The notes: generated by a model not told the origin, from the letters alone. Counted from the stretch's first letter, positions 31,746-41,724 are shown. The stretch is 64,000 bases of DNA from Desulfobulbus propionicus (GCA_002747135.1 PDTE01000025.1:62001-126000), one strand, 5' to 3'. A program made the numbers and translations.

Positions 31746-31933
31746 CATTGTACATGTGCACATGATTCAGCTATACTTGAAGTGTAACCGTTTTCAGCTC
31801 ACCCTTCTCCGGACGGACAGAAAGCTGGCGCAGGCCTGAAGCAGGCTAATTAAACCAAATGAAAACAGGATGATACACACCAAGTGAGTAGTCACCTTGC
31901 AGAAAAATAAACTCATCAACAATACAGGAACCC

Positions 31934-32548
31934 ATGCTATCTGCCCAGGCAACAGTTGTCACCATACCCGCAGGCGTCACCAGTATTAATGCCCTGACGC
32001 CCTGCCCACTGGAGGCTGGCCCAAACAGCCCGAACGATGCAGGTACTGCCTGTGCTCCGGACGAAGACACGGTGACTCTTTCAGCGGAAGGACTTCGCCG
32101 TTCCAGCCAAAAAGAAAATGTTTTTCCTGTTCATCAGACAGGTGTTCTGGAAGATGAGGCTGCTCAATTATCACAGGGAGAAAAACAGAACACTGCCCCC
32201 GGCGAACTGACCAGCGAAGAAAAAAAACAGGTAGAAGAGCTTACCCGGAGAGACAACGAAGTCCGTACCCATGAACAGGCGCACAAAAGTGTCGGCGGTC
32301 AGTACGCAGGAGCTATCACCTACACGTATCAAAGCGGACCGGATGGAAAGCGTTATGCCGTTGGCGGGGAAGTTTCCATTGATGTAAGCGAGGATGACAC
32401 TCCGGAGGAAACAATCAAGAAGATGGAGATAGTGCGCAGGGCGGCACTGGCACCTGCTGAGCCATCAGGCGCCGATCGTCAGGTCGCAGCCAGGGCTTCG
32501 GCCAAAGCCGCCAGGGCCAGACAGGAACTCCAGACGGAAAAAGCGTAA
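31934..32548 (+). CDS. SprA-related / putative metalloprotease CJM1_0395-family protein
   Basis: LTRRDNEVRTHEQAHKSVGGQYAGAITYTYQSGPDGKRYAVGGEVSIDVS. Confidence 0.8.
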   Translation: MLSAQATVVTIPAGVTSINALTPCPLEAGPNSPNDAGTACAPDEDTVTLSAEGLRRSSQKENVFPVHQTGVLEDEAAQLSQGEKQNTAPGELTSEEKKQVEELTRRDNEVRTHEQAHKSVGGQYAGAITYTYQSGPDGKRYAVGGEVSIDVSEDDTPEETIKKMEIVRRAALAPAEPSGADRQVAARASAKAARARQELQTEKA

Positions 32549-32765
32549 CTGACCACAGGCGTTTCATCTTTGCCCGATCACTCTTTCCTGCCCCCCCCTG
32601 CAGAGCGGTAACTGCTCCCAGATCAGCCATCTTCGGGCGATCACGGCTGACCGCACAGAGCGGCTACAGCTGCCAATCGTGCTTGCCCGAATCCGGGCAG
32701 CCTGAAAGCAGTTACAGGCTTAAAGGCATGTGAAACCAGGGCGATACATGCTCCGTGAGGAATCA
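32546..32765. repeat. Truncated B-type joined to full C-type GTAAC repeat
   Basis: GTAACTGACCACAGGCGTTTCATCTTTGCCCGATCACTCTTTCC then GTAACTGCTCCCAGATCAGCC...GAAAGCAGTTAC + tail. Confidence 0.78.
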
Positions 32766-32793
32766 CCATATCTCAAACCAAAAGTAATATCAC

Positions 32794-34101
32794 ATGCCCA
32801 AAACTGCATTTATTGAGGGACTTCTTGAGTATATTCAGTCATCCCCGACCGCCTTTCATGCCACAAAAAACGCATCTGTTCTTCTTGCCCAAAATGGTTT
32901 TATCCGGCTGGATGAAAAAAAAGACTGGGGCAGGATTGCCCCCGGTTCCTACTATGTCATCCGTAACCAGTCAAGCCTCATCGCCTTTCACCTTGGCGGC
33001 GCAGGCAAAAAGAGGCGTTTTCTGCGTATGGCCGGTGCCCATACCGACAGCCCCGGCCTGAAACTCAAGCCACAGCCTGTCACAGTCAATCATTGCTGTC
33101 TCCAGCTGGGCGTTGAGGTTTATGGCGGTGCTCTTCTCAACCCCTGGTTTGACAGGGATCTTTCTCTGGCAGGGCTGGTTGTCTCCAGAACGGCTGAAGG
33201 GGCACTGCAGCAGATTCTGGTAGACGTGAAAAAACCGGTTGCCATTATCCCCAGCCTGGCCATTCATCTTGACCGGGAGGCTAACAATAAAAGAAGCATT
33301 GACAAGCAAAAAGACCTCGCTCCCCTTGTCATGATACGTGACGACAAGGCCGACCCCTCTCTGGAATCACTGCTGAAAAAACACCTGCCAGCCAATTGTT
33401 CTGGCAGCATTCTTGACTTTGATCTGTTTTTCTATGATACCCAGCCGCCTGCAATCATCGGGCTGAAAGAAGATTTTATCACCGGTGCCCGTCTGGACAA
33501 CCTGCTCTCCTGCTACGCACTTCTTCAGGCAGGTATTGCCGCATCTGGAACCAGGGATTTTCTTCTTGTCCTCAATAACCATGAAGAAATCGGGTCTGTT
33601 TCAACCACTGGAGCGCAGGGCACCTTTTTCACCTCTGTTTTGCACAGGCTTTTTCCTGACCAGGAAACCTGCGCCCAGGTAACCGGAAATTCCCTCTTTG
33701 TTTCCGTAGACAACGCCCATGCTGTCCACCCCAGCTTTGCTCACCGACATGAGCCACAGCACCTGCCCCTGCTGAACAAGGGCATAGTTCTGAAAAAAAA
33801 TGCCAATCTGCGATACGCAACTGATGCCTGTAGTGCTGCCCTGTTTAAAATGACCTGCCAGAAAGCAAAAATACCGGTGCAGGAATTTGTCATGCGAAGC
33901 GACATGGCCTGCGGTTCAACCATTGGCCCTGTGACAGCGGCGTCCACCGGGATTTCCACGGTTGATGTCGGTGTTCCTTCCCTGGGCATGCATTCTGTCA
34001 GGGAAACCGCAGGCGTTCAGGATGTCTGGTATCTGTATAAGGCCATGTCATGCTTTTTTCAGGAAGAACAGTCCTCGTTTCGTTTATTGGAACCTGAATG
34101 A
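32794..34101 (+). CDS. M18-family aminopeptidase
   Basis: AHTDSPGLKLKPQPV, NNHEEIGSVSTTGAQG, RSDMACGSTIGPVTAASTGISTVDVGVPSLGMHSVRE. Confidence 0.93.
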   Translation: MPKTAFIEGLLEYIQSSPTAFHATKNASVLLAQNGFIRLDEKKDWGRIAPGSYYVIRNQSSLIAFHLGGAGKKRRFLRMAGAHTDSPGLKLKPQPVTVNHCCLQLGVEVYGGALLNPWFDRDLSLAGLVVSRTAEGALQQILVDVKKPVAIIPSLAIHLDREANNKRSIDKQKDLAPLVMIRDDKADPSLESLLKKHLPANCSGSILDFDLFFYDTQPPAIIGLKEDFITGARLDNLLSCYALLQAGIAASGTRDFLLVLNNHEEIGSVSTTGAQGTFFTSVLHRLFPDQETCAQVTGNSLFVSVDNAHAVHPSFAHRHEPQHLPLLNKGIVLKKNANLRYATDACSAALFKMTCQKAKIPVQEFVMRSDMACGSTIGPVTAASTGISTVDVGVPSLGMHSVRETAGVQDVWYLYKAMSCFFQEEQSSFRLLEPE

Positions 34102-34721
34102 AACAGCTAGCACATTGCAGTATCCTGCCTTTCTTTTGCCTGCTCGTCTTCGGCCCGTACCTCTCCACCTCAGCCTTTGCCGCAAGTCTTTCTTATTATG
34201 TTAATAAATACAGAGGTATTGCAGTTAATTCGGTGCAAGCACACAGGATATCGCGCTACAATCATCTGATCGAACATTTCAGTTCCTTTGCCTATATACA
34301 ATCAGGGCATAAGGTAAACCCGGATTTTATCAGGGCATTGATGCTGGCCGAATCAAACGCAAAACCAAGGGCTGTTTCCAGCAAGGGAGCGCGAGGCCTT
34401 TGCCAGATCATGTTTTCAACAGGAAAAATTGCCGCTCAGGAGCTGGCTAAACTGGATCTGCGTTATCGCTATGTATCCAGGCGGCGACTGGTAAGGCTAA
34501 AAGAAAAAGACCTGTTCAGCCCATCCGTCAATATCCTGTTAACCTGTTACCTGATCGCAAAGTATAATGATCGATTCAGGGGAAGACTGGATCTGGTTGT
34601 CGCCGCCTGGAACGCCGGAGAAAATTCAATACACCGCAGCAGAGTGCCGCAATACAAGGAAACATTGGATCTGATAGGAAAGGTAAACGGATATTTCACC
34701 TATTATCATCTCAGGCACTGA
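34098..34721 (+). CDS. Lytic transglycosylase (SLT domain)
   Basis: VNPDFIRALMLAESNAKPRAVSSKGARGLCQIM, AAWNAGENSI. Confidence 0.88.
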   Translation: MKQLAHCSILPFFCLLVFGPYLSTSAFAASLSYYVNKYRGIAVNSVQAHRISRYNHLIEHFSSFAYIQSGHKVNPDFIRALMLAESNAKPRAVSSKGARGLCQIMFSTGKIAAQELAKLDLRYRYVSRRRLVRLKEKDLFSPSVNILLTCYLIAKYNDRFRGRLDLVVAAWNAGENSIHRSRVPQYKETLDLIGKVNGYFTYYHLRH

Positions 34722-34765
34722 CCCGCTGGCAAAGATTCGCCCCTTGCTCTTGTGCTTTCCAGTGG

Positions 34766-34922
34766 TAACCGCTCCTATCTCACCCGTCTTCGGGCGATCG
34801 CGATCAGCCGCACAGAGGGTCTATAGCGGCCACACGCACTTGTCCAAATCCGGGCCGACCGAAAGCAGCCGGGGACTAAAATTAAGCAAAACCAATTAGT
34901 TACACACTTTGCGAGCAATTAC
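34766..34922. repeat. GTAAC repeat (C-type with tail)
   Basis: GTAACCGCTCCTATCTCACCCGTCTTCGGGCGATCGCGATCAGCCGC...TTGCGAGCAATTAC. Confidence 0.75.
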
Positions 34923-36700
34923 GGATCATCAAGAGCCAGGATTTTCCCCCGTTGATCAAGAACCGAACGTACCTCACAGGCCAGTTCACTCATAAGCGTC
35001 GGCTTATTGAGAAAGCCGTCGACCCCAATAGCCAGAGACCTGGTGTTGCCAAGTTGTTCAGAAAAACCGGTGCAGATGATAACCGGTGTGTCATACCGAA
35101 GCTTCCTGATCCTGGAAAAAAGCTGGAGCCCTGTCATGTGCGGCATGGTCAGGTCGGTTATGACCAGATCAATCTTGTCTTTCAAGTTTCTGAATGCTTC
35201 CAGTGCCTCAAGTGGATTCATCCTGACGTAAACCGTGTAACCAAGCATCTCGAGCATATCTTTTGTAACCTCTGCAACGAAGAACTCGTCGTCTACCAGA
35301 AGAACGTGTTCGTTCCCTCCCGGCAACGGCGTCTCCTCCGGACCTTTCACCTCAGAAACCTGTATTGTCTCTGCCATGGGGAGATAAAGGGTAAATTTCG
35401 TTCCCCTTCCCGGCTCACTGTCCACAGTGATACCACCACCGTAGTTATGCAATATCCCGTGAGCGACAGAAAGCCCCAGGCCACTCCCCTTGCCTGCCGG
35501 TTTGGTACTGAAGTAGGGATTAAATATCTTGTCCATAACTTCCTGTTTCATGCCATGGCCAGTATCTTCGACGATGAGCGTGACATATCGGCCAGGAATT
35601 ATGGTTTCGTTAAAACAGTCGTCAATACCCAGGGTCTTCTCGTCCAGAATAAAACGCAGCTGTCCCCTGCCCTGATCTTCCATGGCATGAAAGGCATTGG
35701 TCGCAAGGTTCATGATTATCTGGTGGAGCTGGGTAGCATCGGCCATGGTAACATAATGCCCGGCCCTGCTTTCCCTCTTTATCTCAATGGAAGCAGGCAA
35801 GGTGGGTCGAACCAGCTGGATAACCTCTTCCAGTATCTTTTCCAGGGAAACCGCTTCAATTACCTGGTCCATTTCATTACTGAAAGCCAGTATCTGTTTA
35901 ATCAGACTCCGTGCTCTTTTTGAACCTTCGATAATTCTGACACAATGTTCATGGACCGTGCTTCCTTGGGGGGCGTCCTGAAGCATTAATTCGGCCCGCC
36001 CCATGATGGGAGAAAGAATGTTATTAAAATCGTGAGCAATCCCGCCAGCAAGGCTGCCAATGGCTTCAAGTTTCTGCGCCTGATGAAGCTGCTTTTCCAT
36101 CTGTTTTTTTTCCTTCTGCAGCTGCACCTGTTCCGTGATATCCACCAGTGATGCATATATTCTTGACCAGTTTTTTTCATGCCCCTCTGCGACAACAGAC
36201 TTGAACTTGACTGCCAGCTCCCGACCGTTCACCATATATTTGTCAATGGTCATTTCGCATCTGCCGTTTTCAAGAAAACCAAGGATTACCTGTTTGGCAA
36301 GCCACTCAGGTTTGTCAGGAAGGATGTCAAAAAAGGTAAGGCCTGATTTTTTTTGTACACCAAACAGGGAGAGGGCCTCGTCATTAACGTTTATAACCCG
36401 TACCCCTTGAGCACAAGCTTGCAGCTCATCAGGATGTGTATCAAGATAGCCGGAAAGATCGGTTACACCTTGCGGGCGTAAGGCGTCAATACGCTGCCTG
36501 ATCGCAGAGAGATCTTCTTCCCAGAGTGGAATAGGGGACTGTTCAAAAAACAAACGATACCTGGCCTCGGCGTTTTCCAGTTCCCCGAAGGTTTTATTAA
36601 TGATCTGTTTTTTGCGGTGATTGGTATAGAGTTGTACCAGCAGCAAACAAAAGACGATCAGGGCAGTTGCGGCAACAATGGGTTCAGAAAATGAAATCAT
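34919..36700 (-). CDS. Hybrid sensor histidine kinase (PAS-HisKA-HATPase-REC)
   Basis: GSLAGGIAHDFNNILSPIMGRAELM, GSGLGLSVAHGI, LVDDEFFVAEV, DLVITDLTMPHMTG. Confidence 0.92.
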   Translation of the reverse strand: MISFSEPIVAATALIVFCLLLVQLYTNHRKKQIINKTFGELENAEARYRLFFEQSPIPLWEEDLSAIRQRIDALRPQGVTDLSGYLDTHPDELQACAQGVRVINVNDEALSLFGVQKKSGLTFFDILPDKPEWLAKQVILGFLENGRCEMTIDKYMVNGRELAVKFKSVVAEGHEKNWSRIYASLVDITEQVQLQKEKKQMEKQLHQAQKLEAIGSLAGGIAHDFNNILSPIMGRAELMLQDAPQGSTVHEHCVRIIEGSKRARSLIKQILAFSNEMDQVIEAVSLEKILEEVIQLVRPTLPASIEIKRESRAGHYVTMADATQLHQIIMNLATNAFHAMEDQGRGQLRFILDEKTLGIDDCFNETIIPGRYVTLIVEDTGHGMKQEVMDKIFNPYFSTKPAGKGSGLGLSVAHGILHNYGGGITVDSEPGRGTKFTLYLPMAETIQVSEVKGPEETPLPGGNEHVLLVDDEFFVAEVTKDMLEMLGYTVYVRMNPLEALEAFRNLKDKIDLVITDLTMPHMTGLQLFSRIRKLRYDTPVIICTGFSEQLGNTRSLAIGVDGFLNKPTLMSELACEVRSVLDQRGKILALDDP

Positions 36701-36707
36701 ATATTAT

Positions 36708-36833
36708 TATATAAGGGTGTTGAAATAATCAATCTATCTCTTTGTAACTGTGCTGTTTTACCAGAAAAACTTTTTTGTCGAGTTTGCGCAGAACTACAAA
36801 AAGTTACGCTGATCTTTTCAACACCCTTTATAT
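36708..36833. mobile_element. MITE-like element E1 (116 bp) with TATAT target duplications
   Basis: TATAT-AAGGGTGTTGAAA...TTTCAACACCCTT-TATAT; element body 36713-36828. Confidence 0.85.
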
Positions 36834-36912
36834 GTACTTTTTCTTCATAATTGCAAACCAGTTACACGCCAGAAACAGAGAATAGCGGGGAAATATGTGT
36901 TTTTTTATCAAC

Positions 36913-37593
36913 TCAGACAAAATGTTTACGATAAATCCGGGCCAGGCCTTCAGGATCAAGCAGATTGATTGTTTTCCCGGAAACCTTGATCAGCCCTTCA
37001 GCAGTCATTTTTGAAAAAATCCGTGACAACGTTTCTGGAGCAGTACCCAGCAAACTCGCCAGCTGCCCCTTGGGAATATCAAGAACAACCAGATCTGTTC
37101 GTCCCTGCTCTTCTGCCAGATACTGCAGATGAGCAACAAGTCTGGCCGGCACCTCTTTTAAGGTCAGACTTTCCACCTGGGCAACAAACCGGCGAAGCCG
37201 TATCGACAGCATAGCCAGAAGAGACAGGGCAAGCTCCGGGTTCTCCGTTACCATCTGAACAAACTCCTTTTTTGGGAAAAACAACACCTCACAGGCTGAC
37301 ATGGTGGAAGCGGATGCAGGAAAAGGTCTGCCATAAAAAACAGCAACCTCGCCAAAGGGTTCTCCCTGACCAAAGACGTGAAGTATCTGTTCTTTCCCTC
37401 CCGGCGACACCTTAAAGACCTTGATCTTCCCTTCAGCTACCATATAAAATCCATCGGCGGGATCACCTTCAAAAAAAATCATTTCTCCCTTGCGATATTT
37501 CCTGCTCACAGCAAGGGAAGAAACTCTCTCCAACTGTCCTTCCTCCAGCCCTCCAAAAAGAAAACTTGCGTTTATAATCTCTTTTTTTTCCAT
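36913..37593 (-). CDS. Crp/Fnr-family transcriptional regulator
   Basis: cNMP-binding fold (FFEGDPADGFYMVAEGKIKVFK), C-terminal HTH (ASLLGTAPETLSRIFSKM). Confidence 0.9.
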   Translation of the reverse strand: MEKKEIINASFLFGGLEEGQLERVSSLAVSRKYRKGEMIFFEGDPADGFYMVAEGKIKVFKVSPGGKEQILHVFGQGEPFGEVAVFYGRPFPASASTMSACEVLFFPKKEFVQMVTENPELALSLLAMLSIRLRRFVAQVESLTLKEVPARLVAHLQYLAEEQGRTDLVVLDIPKGQLASLLGTAPETLSRIFSKMTAEGLIKVSGKTINLLDPEGLARIYRKHFV

Positions 37594-37766
37594 TTTTTTC
37601 TGTCAATCAGCAGCAATTCTTATGACGAAAAACTATCCACGCAAGGTGACTGCTTCCATCTACATCATATCAAAACAATAATAGCAGTGCGACCTGATTT
37701 TTGGTAATAGTTCACCGGCCTAATTTTTCCCGTACGTTCGAAGCGTAAATCGGTCATAGTATCTCT

Positions 37767-38306
37767 ATGCCCAAGCTATTTACTTACCGCAAACGAACCA
37801 TCACTGACGATGATGCTGCTTTTATCCGTGACCTCATTACCCGGCAACCAGACATTGGCCGTTGCGCATTATCCCGAAAAGTCTGTAAAGCCTGGCGATG
37901 GGTCCAGCCCAATGGTCATCTCAAAGATATAGTATGCCGCAGCTTGATGCTCAAACTTGAACGCGAAGGCTACCTGAAACTGCCACCGAGGATTTCAACT
38001 CCAAATAATCCACTTGCCCAAAGACGAACACCTGCAAAAATCAACATAAGCCAAGAGCCAGTCACTCTAACAGTCAAGGCTCTTTCTCCGATACAACTCG
38101 TCCAGGTCAGAAAAAGCAAGGACGAAAAAGTGTTCAATTTTCCTCTGCTCCGTACAGCTTCGCCCTAAGAGATACATACATCGGCTGGGAAAGCACCGCC
38201 AGAGACAAAAAACGTCATCTTCTTGCGTATAACACAAGATTTCTTATACTGCCCTGGGTCACCGTTTCCCACTTGGCCTCACACCTGCTGGGCTTGAGTG
38301 CCAAAA
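37767..38306 (+). pseudogene. Degenerate DUF4338 (DruA-like) gene
   Basis: N-term ALSRKVCKAWRWVQPNGHLKDIVCRSLMLKLEREGYLKLPP (37767-38168), then after a frameshift RDTYIGWESTARDKKRHLLAYNTRFLILPWVTVSHLASHLLGLSAKN; 3' end cut by a GTAAC repeat. Confidence 0.7.
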
Positions 38307-38308
38307 AC

Positions 38309-38416
38309 GTAACTACTCACAGGTCACCCCTCTTTGAACGATCACGACCCGCCGCATAGAGGGGCTATAGCTGCCAATCGTGCTGGTCCCAATATGGGCA
38401 ACCTGAGAGCAGTTAC
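38309..38416. repeat. GTAAC repeat (C-type) truncating the DUF4338 remnant
   Basis: GTAACTACTCACAGGTCACCCCTCTTTGAACGATCACGACCCGCCGC...GAGAGCAGTTAC. Confidence 0.82.
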
Positions 38417-38490
38417 ATGCTGTTTTTCTTTAATGGGGATGTCTTTTTTGACAAGGGGACGTTTAATGGGTGGCCCCTTAATAAATGTAG

Positions 38491-39303
38491 CTATATAGCA
38501 AGAACAAAAATGAAAAAGTTTGTTATTGCAAACAGTAAACACAGAGCGGAGGGGAAAATTTTTACAGGTAGTGGGTACGTGATTTTTTTTCCAAGCGAGA
38601 GAATAAAGACAATAATTGGAGAAAAAATTGATGCCAAAAGACAATTGCCGGTAACCATCATCGTTGAGAACCAAAAATGGTCTATTTCTTTAGCCCCTAT
38701 GCTATCAGAATATTTTATTATAAGCATCAGGAGTATAGGAATAGCAGGGGTTGTCAAAGCAATTAAATAGCCTAAAGATCTGGAGGTTATCAACTTGTAA
38801 TCAAATTGTCTTTTTTCGTAAAAAAACAACAGGAGAGTAAAAACGATATTACAAACACTAACAAGAACAATTTGTTGTGAAACACCGGATAACGAAGAAT
38901 TTATGCCATATACGCCAGATACCACCCCACAAAGGAAAAGGGTGTATATAATTTTGTTATTTTCACTTTGGTTCACTGAAGTCACTTTCAAGCCTCCGTT
39001 TGTTACCAGACAGTACCATTGTTGGAGGTGGAGCAAGATGATCCATTGGCACAATGACTCGATTTCACCAGCATGACCGCTGTGATAGATTCCTCCAGGA
39101 TCGAAAAAAATATGTTTTAGCGGATCTGTTCTTGCGTCATAACTGTTTGCTGTTCCTCGGCAATCATTAGTTGCCAACACACCATTTTCATCATAGTAAC
39201 ATTCTTGCTGCTTGTTTTCAGGGCATGTCTCCTCTTCTTGAATTTCTTGGTACATGAATTTCGGAAACACCTTATCTATTTTTTCGACCCCGTGATTATA
39301 CAA
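38491..39303 (-). CDS. Hypothetical multi-TM protein; 5' end overlaps repeat F3
   Basis: 270 aa ORF with several hydrophobic segments; N-terminal MYNHGVEKIDKVFPKF is encoded by repeat F3. Confidence 0.4.
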   Translation of the reverse strand: MYNHGVEKIDKVFPKFMYQEIQEEETCPENKQQECYYDENGVLATNDCRGTANSYDARTDPLKHIFFDPGGIYHSGHAGEIESLCQWIILLHLQQWYCLVTNGGLKVTSVNQSENNKIIYTLFLCGVVSGVYGINSSLSGVSQQIVLVSVCNIVFTLLLFFYEKRQFDYKLITSRSLGYLIALTTPAIPILLMLIIKYSDSIGAKEIDHFWFSTMMVTGNCLLASIFSPIIVFILSLGKKITYPLPVKIFPSALCLLFAITNFFIFVLAI

Positions 39304-39342
39304 ATGCTTTATCTTCTGTCAATAAACAAGGTGTCCCCTGAA
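39260..39342 (-). repeat. Element F3 (about 83 bp)
   Basis: Reverse complement of F1/F2: TTCGGAAACACCTTATCTATTTTTTCGACCCCGTGATTATAC...AAGGTGTCCCCTGAA. Confidence 0.8.
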
Positions 39343-39612
39343 TTTCCATTCTATCTCTGAAGCGGTGGGGCTTGGTTGTCTTTAAGTGTTATTTGTATCT
39401 TCTATTTTTGGCTATTCCCATGGGAACGTATATTTCATACAAAACGCTGCAATATATGAAGAAAAATCGAACAGATGACACCTATCTGTGAGGAAACCGG
39501 GGACACGATAAACATCGCCAATGAAGAGTTCACCGGATTGTCCGGTGTAACGGCTTATTGAAATCTTCCAAACTCAAACACTGCAGCCTTTGAGTTCAGA
39601 ATTTTGCGGGTA

Positions 39613-39882
39613 TTAAGGGAAAAAACGATAGATTTCTTTGCGGTGGAGTACCCGAACAAAGGTTACCAGATCATCTTCGACAGTGATGCCGATACGGTAA
39701 TCACCGGTTCTTATGCGGTAATACCTGCCCTCAGCCTTGAGTTGCTTGAGGTTGATAATATCTGAGACAACCTCAGACTGTTCAACGGCTTCAATGATCC
39801 CCTGAATCTGCACGAGAAGCTGAGGATTCTTTCGATGCTTTCGGAGATCCTTGGCAAAACTTTTAGTAAACTGCGTCCTCAT
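39613..39882 (-). CDS. RelE/ParE-family toxin
   Basis: MRTQFTKSFAKDLRKHRKNPQLL...LKAEGRYYRIRTGDYRIGITVEDDLVTFVRVLHRKEIYRFFP. Confidence 0.82.
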   Translation of the reverse strand: MRTQFTKSFAKDLRKHRKNPQLLVQIQGIIEAVEQSEVVSDIINLKQLKAEGRYYRIRTGDYRIGITVEDDLVTFVRVLHRKEIYRFFP

Positions 39883-40094
39883 GCGGAACCTTCAGAACCA
39901 CCAAGAATCCCAAAAATCTCATCACGTTCTACAAGGCCGGAATCTTCACCATCTTTAATGGCATGAATCATGGCCACATCTTCCAAGGCCTCGACCAGGA
40001 GTTCCTGGACCATATCCTTCTTTTCTTCAATTGCCTCAATGATAGCCTGCTTCATGAGATTCTTGAGTTTAGTGTCATCAACTGTCGCTTGCAT
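39879..40094 (-). CDS. Antitoxin partner of the RelE-type toxin
   Basis: 71 aa acidic protein overlapping the toxin start by 4 bp. Confidence 0.7.
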   Translation of the reverse strand: MQATVDDTKLKNLMKQAIIEAIEEKKDMVQELLVEALEDVAMIHAIKDGEDSGLVERDEIFGILGGSEGSA

Positions 40095-40117
40095 ATCTAT
40101 ACCCCGTATGCCTTTTT

Positions 40118-40233
40118 AAGGGTGTTGAAACAATCAATCTATCTCCTTGAAACTACGTTGTTTTGCAAGGAAAACCTTTTCGTCGAGTTTGCGCAGAACT
40201 ACAAAGGGTTACGCTGATCTTTTCAACACCCTT
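40118..40233. mobile_element. MITE-like element E2 (116 bp), no target duplication seen
   Basis: AAGGGTGTTGAAAC...TTTTCAACACCCTT, same length and near-identical to E1/E3; flanks ttttt/gtaat. Confidence 0.85.
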
Positions 40234-40361
40234 GTAATATCTTTTCGCCAAGAGTCATTTTAGTCACCTTATTGTATCTAAAATCCGTTCCAGTTGCACT
40301 ATAAGGCATATTTATATCAAATAAAAGTTCTCTTGGCTCAAGAAGAAGATTGACTCGATGT

Positions 40362-40448
40362 TTCGGGGACATCTTACTTATTTATTGACAGAAGATAAAG
40401 CATTTGTATAATCACGGGGTTAAAAAAATAGATAAGATATTTCCGGAA
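40362..40448 (+). repeat. Element F1 (87 bp)
   Basis: TTCGGGGACATCTTACTTATTTATTGACAGAAGATAAAGC...TAAGATATTTCCGGAA. Confidence 0.82.
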
Positions 40449-40861
40449 TTCCCGTATAGTCTTTATTTCTATTGGGCAACTATAGTTCCAGTCATATGAC
40501 TTGATATTTTGGCCAAAATCGTGTAGCTTAATCGCGCTCGAAGTTCATCCAAAAAGTAACAAATTCATTACAATTCCCTTGACAGTTAATTTTGTTCATC
40601 AAAAGCAGCATCGTCTTGCCACAAGGCATCTTCAACCTCACGAGTTTTCATTATTAAACCAGCGCAGGTTTTGGCAGCGGGAAATTCCGAGGACACTTTA
40701 CTTATTACATCTCACGTTGGGGGAAGAACCGCAGCGACAGGGACCACCGCCAGGGGATGGGCTGAAGTCACCACTGGTGAAGCAGGTGCAGACCTGCCAG
40801 GAAAAGCATCAATACGACTTCTTCGATGACGGGTGGTCCGGTTATATGAATTAGTTAGTAC

Positions 40862-40942
40862 CTTACTCTTCATTTCCTGTCATAAAAAACAAGAAATTAT
40901 TTGAGGTGTAATGCCTCTTGGGTTGCGGGTTTTCCGCATTAG
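40862..40942 (+). repeat. Element D3
   Basis: Near-identical to D1, D2 and D4. Confidence 0.85.
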
Positions 40943-41361
40943 GATTTGATCTGACCCCTCTTTTCAATCTGATACCCACCTCTATGCTCCCTTCCGATGG
41001 TGGTCATGCTCATTGCATGATGCTGACAGCCGTACGATACAATGCAATTTCAAATTCATTCAACCTGTCGTTGATTTTTTGCCTGCTACTCTTTAATATT
41101 AAACCTGTTTTACCTGATGATGTTCACCGCTCCGCCAATTGGCTGCGTAGTGCAGGTTGGCTTGGGAGATTTGCTCGAGATAAAGGCGTCGCTGGAGATG
41201 AAAACAGGGTTTGCGGACCTGTTTTTTGTCGCTTATTCAGCTCTTCAAGCATGTCGCGGAAAGCGATTTCCTGTCACTTTTCTGGTGGCCCCGCTGGCCT
41301 ACCACCGGCTGGCAGTCGTCGCGACCCAATAAGCTTCCTCCAAAAGAAAAAAAACACACCC

Positions 41362-41697
41362 ATGAAGCTAGGTCGATCCACTCTTTCCGTTCCCGGCCTC
41401 CTGGCAAAAATGCACACCAGGGCCTCCCAGAGCACGGCCTATGCCATTTTGTTCGATGGCAAAGGTGCCATTCATCCACGTCAAATCGACATCATCAATC
41501 AGACCTTTTCACCAGCCAAAGAGGATGTGGACCGGGTCATGAAAGTGCTATACGCCTGCGAAACCGTCAAGGCCAAGGGCCACGGGGCGGCCGCTGTCGA
41601 GGGTCGTATGATTGATGGCGTCGCAGTACGGATGGTCCGGCAATTGAAGGACCGTGCCGAATATCTGGGACGTTTGAATGCCGGTGAAGATGAATAA
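41362..41697 (+). pseudogene. Internally deleted HpcH/HpaI (CitE-like) aldolase/lyase
   Basis: N-term MKLGRSTLSVPGLLAKMHTRASQSTAYAILFD joined directly to C-term GKGAIHPRQIDIINQTFSPAKEDVDRVMKVLYACETVKAKGHGAAAVEGRMIDGVAVRMVRQLKDRAE; central barrel missing. Confidence 0.72.
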
Positions 41698-41724
41698 AAA
41701 CGTAATTTCAATTATCGAGGCCGC

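Noticed and set aside
40501-40854. ORF 40501-40854 as a genuine gene
   Set aside because: No recognisable family, contains an F-like fragment (GAGGACACTTTACTTATTA) and lies in the degraded patch; probably remnant DNA.
40918-41361. Upstream part of ORF 40918-41697 as coding
   Set aside because: The start falls in element D3 and the first ~148 residues have no recognisable domain; the supported part begins at 41362.
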